The notes under the pieces were generated by a model that was not told the origin of the DNA, searched no databases, and worked only from the letters and a program-made list of their open reading frames with translations. This document shows positions 35,830-47,048 of a DNA stretch of 59,306 nt, one piece after another. This DNA is from Pleurotus djamor. Taxonomy: Eukaryota > Basidiomycota > Agaricomycetes > Agaricales > Pleurotaceae. Made by a program: the position numbers and the translations under genes. Within the stretch, counting starts at the first letter, position 1. The number at the start of each line of letters is the position of its first letter. The stretch is from positions 1-59,306 of the forward strand of contig JAPEVF010000249.1 of assembly GCA_029747585.1 (NCBI GenBank), read 5' to 3'.

Positions 35830-37080
35830 ATGACTCTAGGTGTCGCTCTCATCACCGGTGCCAGTCGAGGGATTGGCCGCGCTGTCGCCCTGCGTTTAGC
35901 AAAGGATGGCTATGATGTCGCTCTCAATGATCTCCGGGCGAACTACAAGCACGCTGAGAGTGTCAAAGAAGAAATCTCACGGATTGGTCGGCGAGCATGC
36001 ATTGTCCCAGCAGATGTAAAGCAGGAGGACGAGGTCATTGGAATGGTCAACGAGACGGTCAAGGCACTGGGAAGCTTGAATGTGGTATGTCTCTCTGTCT
36101 CTGTCTCTGTCTCTGTCTCACTGTCGTCCTTATAACGCATCATGTTTACGCTAACGATGTATTCTACATAGATGGTCGCTAATGCTGGAATAGTCCACCT
36201 GGCATCTATATTCGAGAGTTCGCTCGAAACTCTCTCCCTTTTCTGCCTTCCAATGACCTCCCACTTTGCCAGCTTCCACCGAGGTTTGGGACGAGATACA
36301 CGCCGTCAACGGACGCGGTGTATTTCTGTGCTATAAATACGCTGCTAAACAAATGATTTCGCAAGGCTCTGGTGGGAGGATCATTGGCGCAAGTTCAGTC
36401 GGAGGAAAACAAGGTCAGGCATGTTCTCACCCTTCCTTCAAGAGTCTTCGCTGACATGTGAACGTCAGGGAGTGGGCTGATGGCTACTTACTGTGCTAGT
36501 AAATTCGCTGTACGAGGTCTCACACAATCTGTTGGTTCGTATACTTTATACTTGTTGTCGTTCTATCCTATTCACGCACCCTTCTTTGTAGCCAACGAGC
36601 TTGCTCCCCACGGTATCACTGTGAATGCATACGCTCCAGGGCCAATCACAACGGCTATGAGTAAGCACTGCCCCTCTTGTATCCACATCAACTCTTAAAA
36701 TTGGTTTCAGTGGGACAAATACGCGAGATGTCAGGAAACTCGGACGAAAGACATCAACATGTAAGCCGACCCAGTATTTTCTCCACACACTTCATATTAA
36801 CGCCATCGTCATTCCCAGGAATTAGATATGGTTCCACTCAGGCGCTATGGTGAACCCGAGGAGGTAGCTGCCCTCGTCTCGTTTTTGGCCTCCCCTGGTG
36901 CAGCGTATATTACTGGTGAGTCCGTTGGCGTCTGCCTTCAAGTCATCACAGAGTATTCCTCTCATCGTGCTTCTCAGGTCAAAGTGTTTGTCATTATCCA
37001 TGCTCAAAGTCTCAGAGACTAACACCACGTACTTATTCATATATAGGTTTCGATCAATGGCGGGCGTTTCTGCGATTGAA
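35830..37080 (+). CDS. Short-chain dehydrogenase/reductase (classical SDR)
   Basis: This is an NAD(P)-dependent oxidoreductase resembling diacetyl/acetoin and 3-oxoacyl reductases. Nine exons join perfectly: 35830-36084, 36172-36217, 36273-36413, 36469-36534, 36592-36660, 36711-36760, 36819-36915, 36978-36985 (8 nt) and 37048-37080. The product is 254 residues, the standard length. Motifs: Rossmann TGASRGIG (residues ~9-16), VANAGIV, catalytic Ser in [15 protein letters not shown] with catalytic Tyr and Lys, [31 protein letters not shown], and the usual ending [13 protein letters not shown]. The first intron contains a TCTCTG hexanucleotide repeat. The substrate cannot be read from the sequence. 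Confidence 0.93.
36085..36171 (+). repeat. Hexanucleotide microsatellite in SDR intron 1
   Basis: The 87-nt intron begins GTATGT and then carries about four to five tandem TCTCTG units (about 36,090-36,120), making it longer than its ~55-nt neighbours. Confidence 0.7.
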
Positions 37081-37357
37081 TGAATGGTTTATTTCGGGCT
37101 TTACATGTCTTAAGATATTGTGCGCCATATCATTGGTGGTTGGTATACAATCAATGTATGCCCTTCCGCCTCTTATACCGTTGGCCAATTCAGGAGTCAT
37201 TGAGACCTTGAAGGGAGGCCTTCACGTTCAATCAAAGAAGCATTTTTCAGTCCCATACCACCTGCCGCTCATAATTGTGGGCTTCATATTGACTTAGTCT
37301 TCAAATTTTTATCCGAGGAGACATCATCATTCGGAATCGGTAAATATGGAAGAGACA

Positions 37358-38963
37358 TTAGAAGAGAGTCTCCCGATCAACATGAGTAAACTCCTCAAAT
37401 GCGGTAGTGTCAAAGTCACATCTCCCAACCATGAGAGTAGGCAAACGCTTCCCGCGTTCCGATCGCGTTCTCAGAATATTCAACAATTCTTCCCGACTCT
37501 CTTCGGCCCTCAAGTCCCATTCATGGATTGAAAGGGTTTCTAGGAGTGGATTGATGGGCTCTTCGTTTTGGCCGACGGTGTTCACAAGGTCTTTGAGAAC
37601 GGATAAATGGCAGAGCATGATCGTGATCTTCTTCGCATATCGAAAGAATCTCAGAAGACTGGACATGAGACCTGCGGCGGCGGGCGAGGATAGGCGCATA
37701 AAAGACAGGCAGTTGCGTGCAAAGGCTTTAAAGATACGGATGTTCTCGTCGAGTGGCTGCGCCGTGAGGCACCAAATGAGGGAGATATGAAGAATTGGAG
37801 GGTCGCCTTTTTCCTTTGAATGGTTGATAGAAAAGCGATAGTTGTGAGCTTCTGGTATTCCTACCCCTGAAACTTGGACAGATACTGGTTCGTTGGCCCG
37901 AACCGAGGATAACCTTGCGAAGAGGAACTCAAGGTTCGAGAAATAACCAACCTCTGGACGAGTACCACTAAAACAGACGGATACGGCGGTGTATTCAGGG
38001 AACGTGACAAGAGCGAAGAAACGAGAATCGGAGGGATCGTCGTTAGCTGTTTCAGTTTTGCAAGGAATACAGGGGGCGAGTGGAATGCTTGAACGACCGA
38101 GAAGTCTTGTGTCTCTTGAATAGTCTTCACATCAACATCCTCGACATTTAGTGCATTACGTAGGAGCCGAACTAGCCAGTGCAGCGAGAATTTGGGGTTG
38201 GAGATACGGGACCGGATCGTGATGCTGGTCAAGCAAGGAAAGGAAGGGATGGCGGCTTCTTCATCCCAGAAAGGGGCCTCGTGAAGCTCCAGAGAGCGGA
38301 GGGGAGAAACTCCATCATGGATGATCCCTTTGAGCAAGGGGATAGGCAGCATGGTTTCGCTATGCGGGATCTCGAGGTAGACACAAAGGGAACGTAACTG
38401 GGGAGCTGATGTGCGCGAACACAGATCGGCGATCCGTTTCATCAAGAGCGAAGTACGTGAAATTCGTGTGGTAGACTTCAGCGTGAGGTCGACGACCCGT
38501 TCACTGATATCTGTGGCCAAGAGGCGTGAAGCGACCTTCCAGAATCTCCGGTGGCGCCGTCGTCGGGGGTGCAACGGGACGGTGACATGTAGTGACGACC
38601 CCGCGGAGCGAGCAAGGAACTTGAGTGAAAGCCGTGGAGACGCCAGATGAATGAACGACCAAAAGGTTCCATCACCCAAGGCAACCTCCCTGAAACGCTT
38701 GCAAATACTGGCAAGGTGGACGCGAGTATCCATGTTGCGGTCGCATGTGGCAAAAATATGACCAAGCACGTCGTCGGAGAGCTTGCAGATTGCACTATGA
38801 CCATTTCGCTGTGTCTTCAGGGCTTGAATACACCTCTCATGGTGCGCGATTTCTTCGTCAACACTGTTCTGGGCTGCGATATCGGTGAATATGGCCTAGG
38901 GTTTGTACGAGGTGGCGGAATCGTATCAGGGATCATTTCAGAAAATGTCATGTTATGTACCAT
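37358..38963 (-). CDS. F-box protein with LRR-like region, one frame change
   Basis: The protein begins with a coiled coil (IAHHERCIQALKTQRNG) that runs into the F-box: AICKLSDDVLGHIFATCDRN, then SICKRFREVALGDGTFWS. Leucine-rich segments such as RSLELHEAPFW and LHWLVRLLRNALNVEDVDV follow. No in-frame Met precedes the coiled coil in the main exon (38895 leftward). The best start is an ATG at 38961-38963 split off by a 65-nt GTACAT...CTAG intron, so exon 1 would hold just the start codon. Near 38,060 the frame changes; conserved-looking sequence resumes one frame over (DDPSDSRFFALVTFPEYTAV) and runs to a stop at 37358. This is either an unrecognised junction or a frameshift. Confidence 0.72.
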
Positions 38964-39198
38964 GGCTGTTGACGTTATTCACAGTGAGGACGCTCGAACT
39001 TGGGTTATTATCGAGGACAGGACAGCAAAATGAGGGTTGCGATTTATCGTAAGAACTAAACCAAGCGCCCATGCATGAAAGTGCCAAGCGTTTTCGGCGC
39101 CGAACACCCTCCATGACCTCCAGAGGTCGCTGCGTACGAGGGTGAACCGCAATTTGATGATCGTCTTCCAAGGACAGATAGCGGTTTGAAAGGGTATG

Positions 39199-41290
39199 TT
39201 ACAAGTTATAGACAAACCAAGCACTCTGATCACCCAATCCCTCCGCTTCATCACTTTTCACCCGGCTCGCCCTAAAGATCGCCTTTTTCTTGTTCTCGTT
39301 CCACAGATACAGCAAGTTCCCCGCGGAGAAGACAATCATTCCGACCGAGAAGACAAGCAAAATGATTGTCGCTTTCGTATATTTGGGCGGCGGAGAGAGG
39401 GAACCCCCCAGGAGCCAGGTAGCTAGGATACCTCCGGAGTTGGTCATGATGAATCCAATAGCTATTGCCGTCGCACGACGGACGTGCGGTGCTGCGTTAT
39501 TAGCGCTCCAAGTTGAAAGTGCGGGCGCAGAGCAGTAGGTCCCAGTTACGGACAGGAAGAGGCTGCCATATTGGACGGAGTGAGATGTTGATCCTATAGA
39601 GCAGATGTGTCAAAGGCATGCAGAGAGAACGAATGCCACAGTAGACGTACCCAGAAACATTGCAAATCCAATAACACAGAGGACCGAGCAAAATATGGTG
39701 GTCAATCCCCTGCATCGGTAACGATCCGATATGTACGCTATCACGGTTGAAGAGACGAAGGCGGTTGCAAAAGGAGGAACACTCATGAGTTGGGCACGAG
39801 TTGCGGTGTACCCTAGGCCTTGAACGATGGACGGAGTAAAACTATTGTTGAAAATGAACTATAGAATAATTGGTAGGAGGAAAACGGAGACGCACTATGC
39901 AAGTGAATATAGGATTGTGCCTATGCATTCGAGTTGAGACAGCTGCTTTGATGGAGAAAAAGGAGAACAGACCAGCNAAAAAAGAAGGCAACCGCCAGAA
40001 ACCACACTTGCGGGAGCCTAAAAGCTCTACCAACTTCGACCCAGCTAAACCTGTCTGAATGTTCGTTCCCGATAGAACTATCCTCTTGCAGTTTTCGAAG
40101 AACATACTGCTTCTCCTCTTCACGAAGAAAAGAGGCATGAGCTGGTGACCGGGGCATCATGAAAAACGCGATGACTCCAAAGACAACTGTGAACAACCCT
40201 TCGAGGATGAATATCCATGCCCACCCGGGTCGATTACCAACGCCTTGCATGTTGATGATACCGAACGCGAGGAGGCCAGAGAATGCCCCCGAAATGGACG
40301 CAGCGGAAAAGAACGCCGATATACTGGTCGTTCAAAGTGAAACAATCAGAGTCTGATGGCTTGGGTTGTAGCCAAACCGATTTTACATACCGGCTTTGAA
40401 GTCGCTGCCGCGGGTAGAACAGCGACATATAAAGCACTAGCCCTGGGAAGACGCCACCTTCAAAGAGACCCAGAAAGAACCGACACGCAAGCAGTCTGCT
40501 GTAACTGTGTACGATGCCTATGCAACCCATGAGATGACAGTGAGATTAGAGACAATCTCGGAGCTTGCCTTGAAGAACCGTGACAATTCCCCATGCTGTC
40601 AGCATCGCAGGGAGCATCAAATTTGGTCCAACGACCTAGAGAGAGAGAGGAATAAATAGGATGAGATACCACGGACTTGATTGGCACGTACGCGAAGGAG
40701 GAGATTTGACGGCAGCTCCGCAGCAATATACGGTCTATCCAAATGAAGTCAATATGAGAGGTAGGAACATGGAGTCGAACTCACACGTAGGTCACGGTCA
40801 ATGCCACGCTGTACTGACGGATAAACGACACGGAATGAATATGTCTGGCCATGATCTAATGGGAAGATGTCACCCACTTGGTGATTGCTCATTTTGAGGT
40901 CGTGTTGTAGACCAGCGACGCGAGCATTCCCTAGGTTCGTTCGGTCCTACGGGAAAGGTCAAAGCAAGGGGGAGGCATCAGTAGAGACGTTCGACAACCC
41001 CAGCTGATTTGACTGACGAGAAAAGAAAGAAAGTAGAACATTGCAACGACTACCAGACCTTGACATCAGTGTTTTCGCGCACGAAGGGAGCAGAGAAGGT
41101 ACGAACTGGGTAACAACCACATATCCAGCTTCCTCCACACCACCCTCTCAATTCGCTCGTTTACCACAAGCGAAGCCGCTGAAGGTACATCGCTGAACGA
41201 GCGACCGAGCTCCACATTGCCCTTCTCGTTGGAAGCAACGCGGGTTGGTGGCAGAGACGGGCTTCCTGAGCTCTTTAAGTCGAGCTTCAT
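39199..41290 (-). CDS. MFS permease, allantoate/Dal5 (anion:cation symporter) family
   Basis: This is a 12-helix major facilitator of the fungal Dal5-like group, which carries allantoate, ureidosuccinate, vitamins or other organic anions. It starts at 41290 (MKLDLKSSGSPSLPP) with a hydrophilic N-terminus ending VVWRKLDMWLLP. Then GNARVAGLQHDLKMSNHQ, YSVALTVTY, AAELPSNLLLR and VGPNLMLPAMLTAWGIVT follow, the classic Dal5-family sequence. Further on are ACRFFLGLFEGGVFPGLVLY, GWAWIFILEG, FMMPRSPAHASFLREEEK, ISDRYRCRG, WSANNAAPHVRRATAIA and the C-terminal GNLLYLWNENKKKA. The stop is at 39199. An N at 39977 sits inside the homopolymer of one exon. Specificity is not readable. Allantoate is a purine breakdown product, so it fits the nucleobase permeases elsewhere in the window. 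Confidence 0.9.
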
Positions 41291-42550
41291 AGTAGCAACG
41301 AGATGGGGGTTGAAGAAAGAAGCAAACTAGCAGTGGGGTAGATATAAATAAGTATTTGATGGTCGTTTAGTAGATCGGCGTACCAAACATGATCCAGGCT
41401 TCACATCAACGCGGGCAAAGCGACAAACGAACAGGACTTTGATGGTGGGGCATTCGAACGGCTAAGGCATCGTGATGGCCGACATGCTACCGGCATATAC
41501 GGAGGTCTCCGATGATGTTGAGTAGCTGCAGAGTATGACAAGATGTACCTAATGACGTTGAAGAGCGTGAGTTTGCGCTTGGAGGTATGTGGTGAGCCGC
41601 AAATACTTACTTCGTTAGTTTTCCATAGATAACGCACTGTCCTCATCGTCCAAGTCGAGTAAAAGCCGCATTGGCTCCGCAAGTTCGTTTGAGAAATGGT
41701 TCCGAGACTTTGTAACGGACGTGCCCTCCATGCTAGCCTTCGGTTATATGTCAGACACATGATCGACGGTATTCATATAACGAAAGGCACTGCAGACCTT
41801 CTGGGTGTTTGGATGAATTCCGAGGGCATCATTTACCGGCTATCCTAACCAGAGGGGAGCCGTTCGGGCGTTGACATACAATTTGAATAGTACATGGACA
41901 AGAGCTCTGAGCACGGCAGCTGCAACAGGGAGGACGCCCTTGTGGGGGTCGGTTGAGTGAAGCAAACGTTCACAGGCTTCGCGTCAGGAACCAGGATGGC
42001 GGGAACGCTGGTTCACAAATTCAACCACCTGAGCCAGACAGGAGCACACCCCTATCCATAGTTTTCGGTGACCTCAGCAACAGCGCTTGTCCTTCCTTTG
42101 TTGTTTCCCATATGGTCTTGGGTTCCTCTACCGGTCCCAAGGCCGCCCTCGAAGGTCTTGATGTCGTGCTCTAGCCTGAAGTGGCCCTCTCGGAAGCTAT
42201 GAACCACATGAAGATGGCCGGGTTCGCCGCACAAAGAGAAAGCAGCATGGACATTGACTCAGGCTGCAAGCTCAATGGTGATTAATTCATTCGCCTCATC
42301 TCGCTTCCTGTAAAACGATACAAACATCAACGCCACCTTCGATCTGGGTTTACTACTAGCATCATCTTCCACGGAAGCGCACGAATCCGTATATCAAAGG
42401 CTGGGCCATATCCATTTCGTGACTTTGTATCATCACGCTCGCATTGTCCATCCACAAGGGCACTGATATCCACATTGACAGCACCCATGGACGTGTCGAA
42501 GATCCTCAAAGTTGACAATCATGCGCGGCGTAGCTTGGAGCCATCGAGCC
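41291..42550. other. Intergenic, 1.3 kb, no supported gene
   Basis: The gap lies between the divergent Dal5-like gene and the HsbA-like cluster. Minus-strand frames at 41401-41760 and 42052-42234 have no recognisable features or splice partners. Confidence 0.45.
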
Positions 42551-42557
42551 TTTATAT
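42551..42557 (+). promoter_or_regulatory. TATA-like element of HsbA-like gene A
   Basis: TTTATAT lies about 95 bp upstream of the ATG at 42648, the same spacing class as in the other four cluster members. Confidence 0.5.
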
Positions 42558-42647
42558 GAATTAAGTCTTCTAGCCTCTTGCTTTCCACTCGAATACCTTT
42601 GCATACGAACGATTTACCTGTGACTTCGGTGACTTCAACCTCGAGCC

Positions 42648-43503
42648 ATGCCCAAAATTATCCTTCTCACCATTCTCTTTGCCTTCGCCATCATCTCTGC
42701 CTTCGCCATCCCCCTCTCACACAACATCAGTACCCACGCCCTCAACAGAAACACAAATGCCAAAGGAAACGCGTACGACAAACGCACTTTGGCGCAAGTA
42801 AAAAACGACATATCCAGCTTCATCGAAACAATCAAGGCACTCAGAGACGCAGCCAACGACTTCCCCTCGACCCGCCCTCCACTGGATCAAGTAATTGTAC
42901 GTTCATCCAAACTTAATCAATTCAACTGTTACCCATCCCTCTCTTGGTAGGCGTTCCAAGCAGACCTTGATGCCGTGATTAGGGCTTCCAATACGGCTAG
43001 CCGTCATATCGAGGTAAGCGCAGTCTTCAAACTTCGGTTCGTCGACAATCTCATCGTTCATCAATCAAAGGCCTTGAGATCCCTCTCCTTGGCCGACAGC
43101 CGTCCCATTCTTGACGGGTTGGAGCAACTCGTACCAGGTGTCGCTTCTGCTATGGATGCGGTGCGTTTCCTATCTATTCCTCCCTCTTTTGTCCTTTTCC
43201 ATCACCCGCAGCGCCCTCATCGCATTTTCAACAGTTTATCGCCAAAAAGGCAGCGATAGAATCCATTTTCTTGGTGGGAACGCCTGTCACTCATGAAGAC
43301 CTTGAAAACCTTCTTGAGGGCTTGACGAGATTGTATGATGCTCTCTTCAATGCGATCCCCGTAAGCTTCATTTGAAATTTTCCTCCGGATTGGTACTCAC
43401 ACAGCTTGTCTTGCGACTTCAGGCTGAACTATCAGAGCGGCTTTCGCGGCTGAGTAAGGCTGTCCTCCAGATAGTCCAACGCGCCATCGATGCATATTCA
43501 TAG
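42648..43503 (+). CDS. HsbA-like secreted protein, cluster gene A
   Basis: This is a small secreted protein with the features of the HsbA family (hydrophobic surface-binding protein A), which in aspergilli coats hydrophobic surfaces and recruits hydrolases. Exons are 42648-42896, 42951-43013 (63 nt), 43071-43160 (90), 43235-43360 (126) and 43423-43503, all phase 0, giving 202 residues. The signal peptide is about residues 1-20 (MPKIILLTILFAFAIISAFA). The N-terminal helix region is RTLAQVKNDISSFIETIKAL. The fourth exon begins with the KK motif (FIAKKAAIESIF), and the protein ends QIVQRAIDAYS, matching the family end (AI-x-AY). No cysteine is visible. Architecture is shared with genes B-E in the cluster. 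Confidence 0.85.
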
Positions 43504-44393
43504 ACGTTCAACGTCATTTCGTATATTTCCAAGCAAGCTCCGTGTCTGTAATCTCTTACTCCTCAATAATCTATACATCAACATTGATCAACAAAGAAGA
43601 GTGAATGGTGCTAGACTCTGGTGAACATTGGAGGCGTACTTCGGGAATACGCCCAGAAATGAGGAAGTCGTCGCTGTCATGATTGTGACCAAATTTGAGG
43701 AGACGCTCCTAGCTCAACGTTCAATAACAAGAATCAATATCTGATATCTTGTCCAACTCTATCCGAGGCAACTTTCCGATAGGCAACAGTCCAGTCATTC
43801 TAGCCAAGTTCTTTCGGCTCGCGCCGAATCGCCTACTAGTACCTACCAGAAGTCCGGACACTATCCGCTCGCCTGACATCGCATCAGATCGTGTGACTAC
43901 CGTCCCCCCACCGTCTTCGTCTTTCCTTCCCCCCTCCCCAGCGGTCGATCTTTCTCTCGCTCCCATGCCATCCCTTCAAATGCGGTTGCTCATTCATATT
44001 GGCGACGGGAGGCTCCAGAAGAAGCCTTATGGTCAATATTCACCAGGCGCCGATTGACCCGTTGAGATGGTACGTATCGACCAACGGTACGGGTAAATTC
44101 AATTCGCAACTGGAACTCTGTGCTTTTGAATGCCCCATTTTTTGACCACTTAAAATTGATCTATCATCCCAACGTCGACGTCAACGCCAACGCCACTATT
44201 GGGGTCATGGTTATGCTCTGCTTAGCTGCACGCCCACAGACGTGCTCATCTACAGGTGACCAACTGGTCGCTCATGGAAACAGTCATTCCGAAAGCATAG
44301 ATCCCGTACCATCGTATACACTGATGCTCGTATCATCGTTTCCGCTACTAGTCTTTTCAGGGTGCATCATGCATGAGCCCCGGACGGATAGGT
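43504..44393. other. Intergenic within the HsbA-like cluster
   Basis: About 0.9 kb. Overlapping open frames on both strands at 43721-44057 lack features. I looked for another copy of the HsbA exon pattern and did not see one. Confidence 0.4.
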
Positions 44394-44401
44394 TTATAAA
44401 A
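44394..44401 (+). promoter_or_regulatory. TATA box of HsbA-like gene B
   Basis: TTATAAAA lies about 100 bp upstream of the ATG at 44496. Confidence 0.55.
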
Positions 44402-44495
44402 TGTGTCCACTTCGACCTATCCTTTCTCCCCCACCCTTGCACCTTTGTACAAGACTCCGAATTCGACGGTGACTCTCGAGTCCATAGCTTCTACA

Positions 44496-45349
44496 ATGCT
44501 CACACTCATCGTTCTTGCTATCCTCTCCTCTCCCACCACCTTCTCCATGCTCGTGCCATCCACTTCCAACCTCTCTGTCGGGTATTCAAACCTAGCCATG
44601 AATTCCAGCAACGCTACAGCGCAACTAGAGAAAGACGCGAACAATGTTTTCTTTCGTATTGGGACACTCACGGACGAAGCCAATAACTTTCCCGAGAGAA
44701 CCCCTAGTCTCTCGGAAGGTCTCGTACGTGATTGACCTCTTCCATTCGATCCCTGAATATCAATCTGACTCACTTTGTATCCGATAGAAATTCGAAGAGC
44801 TCTTCGCCGCCGCTAACGAGGCTTTGATCAAAATGTGTAAGGATATCAAGGTGTGTTTTCTATACCTGGATATTACTTTCCTTGCACAGTTGTTCTCAAT
44901 TTACCAAGGCTATCGGTTACATCCCCCTAGAGGAGGCACGAGCTCTCCTATCACATGCGGAGTCCGCTGAAGCCATCGTTGACTCTGCGATGCTGGTGGT
45001 GTGTTCCTTCTCTCCCACTTCGCGCCCCTTCTTGCACGCCAGCCTTCACCTGCGAATACTGAAACCCTGCATTGATTACAGTTCATCAACAAAAAGGATG
45101 CGTTAAAGACCTACCCTGTTGAATTGGGGGTTGCCACGACCGAGCAGGACCTCATCACCCTCTGTCAATCTACAATGTGCGTGTATGACGAGTTCATTTA
45201 TGCCACAAATGTAAGTCTCCTTCGGCAGTCGCGTGTCTTCGCTTCTCACTGTATTTGCCTTATAGGATACTATTGCCTGTGAAACTGTCCTCATGAAGAA
45301 ACGAGTTTATCAGTTATTCCAAGGCGCCATTGATCAATACGCAAATTAG
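44496..45349 (+). CDS. HsbA-like secreted protein, cluster gene B
   Basis: Exons are 44496-44723, 44788-44850 (63 nt), 44909-44998 (90), 45082-45210 (129) and 45266-45349, all phase 0, giving 197 residues. The signal peptide is about residues 1-20 (MLTLIVLAILSSPTTFSMLV), followed by an Asn/Ser-rich, potentially N-glycosylated stretch. Exon 2 reads KFEELFAAANEALIKMCKDI; exon 4 starts FINKKDALKTYPVE; the C-terminus ends LFQGAIDQYAN. Unlike gene A it has several cysteines in the mature region (MCKD, LCQS, MCVYD, IACE), so it may form disulfides. An upstream in-frame ATG (44403) would bury the signal peptide and was not chosen. Confidence 0.83.
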
Positions 45350-46940
45350 AGTTGCTACTTGCGCTCGTATCGCCCATTGGGTGTCTCCAAACGAACTAAG
45401 CTTGAACGATTTATTTGTACTTCCTGGTTCTTGATCTGTCCTTCGATTGTGTCCATATGCTCGAGTTACTCTACAGACGTTAGCTGTTGGTTGCCAGGAG
45501 TCGAGTGAACAATGATTTCAAGTGTTTTGATCCATAAGTTTGGAGAGTTGGGGACGCCATCTGCCAGCGCGGGGAACCGAGGTGATCATTGCTGATTCTT
45601 GAGCACCTGTGAATGTGCCGTGTACGAATAGCCAGAGAAAACCGGTCATGTGTCTACTAATCAAGTCCAACCAGAGTATCCATGCGGCTCACGGCTCCTC
45701 CACCATCCTCTCCTCTCGAACCTGCCGTGGAGATGGTAGGGGCTGCTTTGAGAGGGAATGGGAGGCAACCGAGAGGCAGCCGGGAAGGAATGAACGTCGT
45801 CCAGTACTCAGTTTCCACATTCGACTCTCCGAGATGAAGCAATTTGGTCAAGAGGGCTGAAGGCTGATGCGCTGATGCGCTAATGGGTAGAGTATGCACA
45901 GTTGGAGCGGGAGGAAAGTGACCGACAAGCAACGTGGCAGCAAGGGTAAGGGCACGAAGGAATAGCCAACCCAGAGTCAACTATGAGTTGCATAGAAGTA
46001 GTCGGTAAAAAAAGAGACTAGAACGGGAAACGCACTGTGTTCAAATTGCTATGAAGAAATCGACATATCATCCGCGGGGCGGCGACTGTGGACGCGACGT
46101 GGGTTCCTCTTTATCCGATACGATGTCGTCCCAGCGGTCCGGTCGAGGTCAGATCCATCGTCTCCACGCTCCATCACACCCAGCCTAATTCTCTCTCCAT
46201 CCGATCCGTTTCCTCCCTGTTTCTGTGAAAATGAAGCCTACTAGAGTAGAAGTTGGCTGATGTATGCCTACGCCTATCGGGGTTGAATCGATATGAAAGC
46301 GAAGGAGCGTATGTGCCACAGAGTAATCTAATGGGGGTCGTTGGCGGTGAGGGAGAGGTTGTACTTGTAAACAGGAGTTCAGAGAGTGACTTGTGACATG
46401 CATGTGACATCGACGAGGACAGATTTCAGGACCTTCCCTTTCCTCTCTGCTTTCGAGGGAGCCCCAGTGAATACTCTGCTTGACCGCTATGCCTATGGCC
46501 TATACCCCAATACAAGCGGACGGTCCTTCTCCCTTTCTTGCTACCTGGCAGACCATGCTATGGGATTCTGGGAGTTTCGACTTCGAGCGGAAGCTCGGCT
46601 GGGGCGATAAACAGCTGGCCCGTATCTGGTTACCGCTTACATGCCGACGACAACGCTCAGGAAACCACCATTCCGAGAGGACTCAATTTCTTGAACGGGT
46701 TTCCTTTGCCCCGTTTCCAAATTCCAAAGCTGCCGATACTTACCTCGAAGTTGATAATTGAATATTGATCCGCCAATCCATCACGCTTTCCACTACCGTC
46801 AACATCAACGCCACCGCCGGGATGTCGAGGTTGTGTTCATCTACGAGGATTTCGATAAATCGCACAACCATAGTCACAAACCCTACATGAACACTAGTAC
46901 CGATATCAGCAGCGTCCAACGAATCGCCCTCAAAGCCAGC
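45350..46940. other. Intergenic within the HsbA-like cluster; one possible relic
   Basis: 1.6 kb with many short open frames. The only stretch with a coding look is listed separately at 46480-46768. The minus frame at 45657-45980 starts with a hydrophobic segment but continues as low-complexity sequence and lacks the exon pattern of the HsbA genes. Confidence 0.35.
46480..46768 (+). pseudogene. Possible broken small gene of unknown family
   Basis: One frame reads MPMAYTPIQADGPSPFLATW, then FDFERKLGWGDKQ. A second frame, offset by one, continues with a plausible protein tail (ADDNAQETTIPRGLNFLNGF, then PLPRFQIPKLP) to a stop at 46766-46768. No good intron joins them, so this may be a frameshifted gene of about 95 codons. 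I do not recognise it. Confidence 0.3.
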
Positions 46941-46946
46941 ATATAA
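46941..46946 (+). promoter_or_regulatory. TATA-like element of HsbA-like gene C
   Basis: ATATAA lies about 108 bp upstream of the ATG at 47049. Confidence 0.45.
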
Positions 46947-47048
46947 CACAGGTCATCTCAGCTCCCCCCCTTCTGGACCACTTACATCTCAAACATCTTG
47001 GCTTTCCCGCTCGTTCTACCTGAACGGTGCCTCCAGCAAACTTCCACT

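Noticed and set aside
41401..41760. 119-codon minus-strand frame between the Dal5-like gene and the HsbA cluster
   Set aside because: No recognisable domain, basic low-complexity composition and no splice partners.
45657..45980. Sixth HsbA-like gene on the minus strand
   Set aside because: A hydrophobic start is present, but no 63/90/126-nt exon series or KK motif follows.
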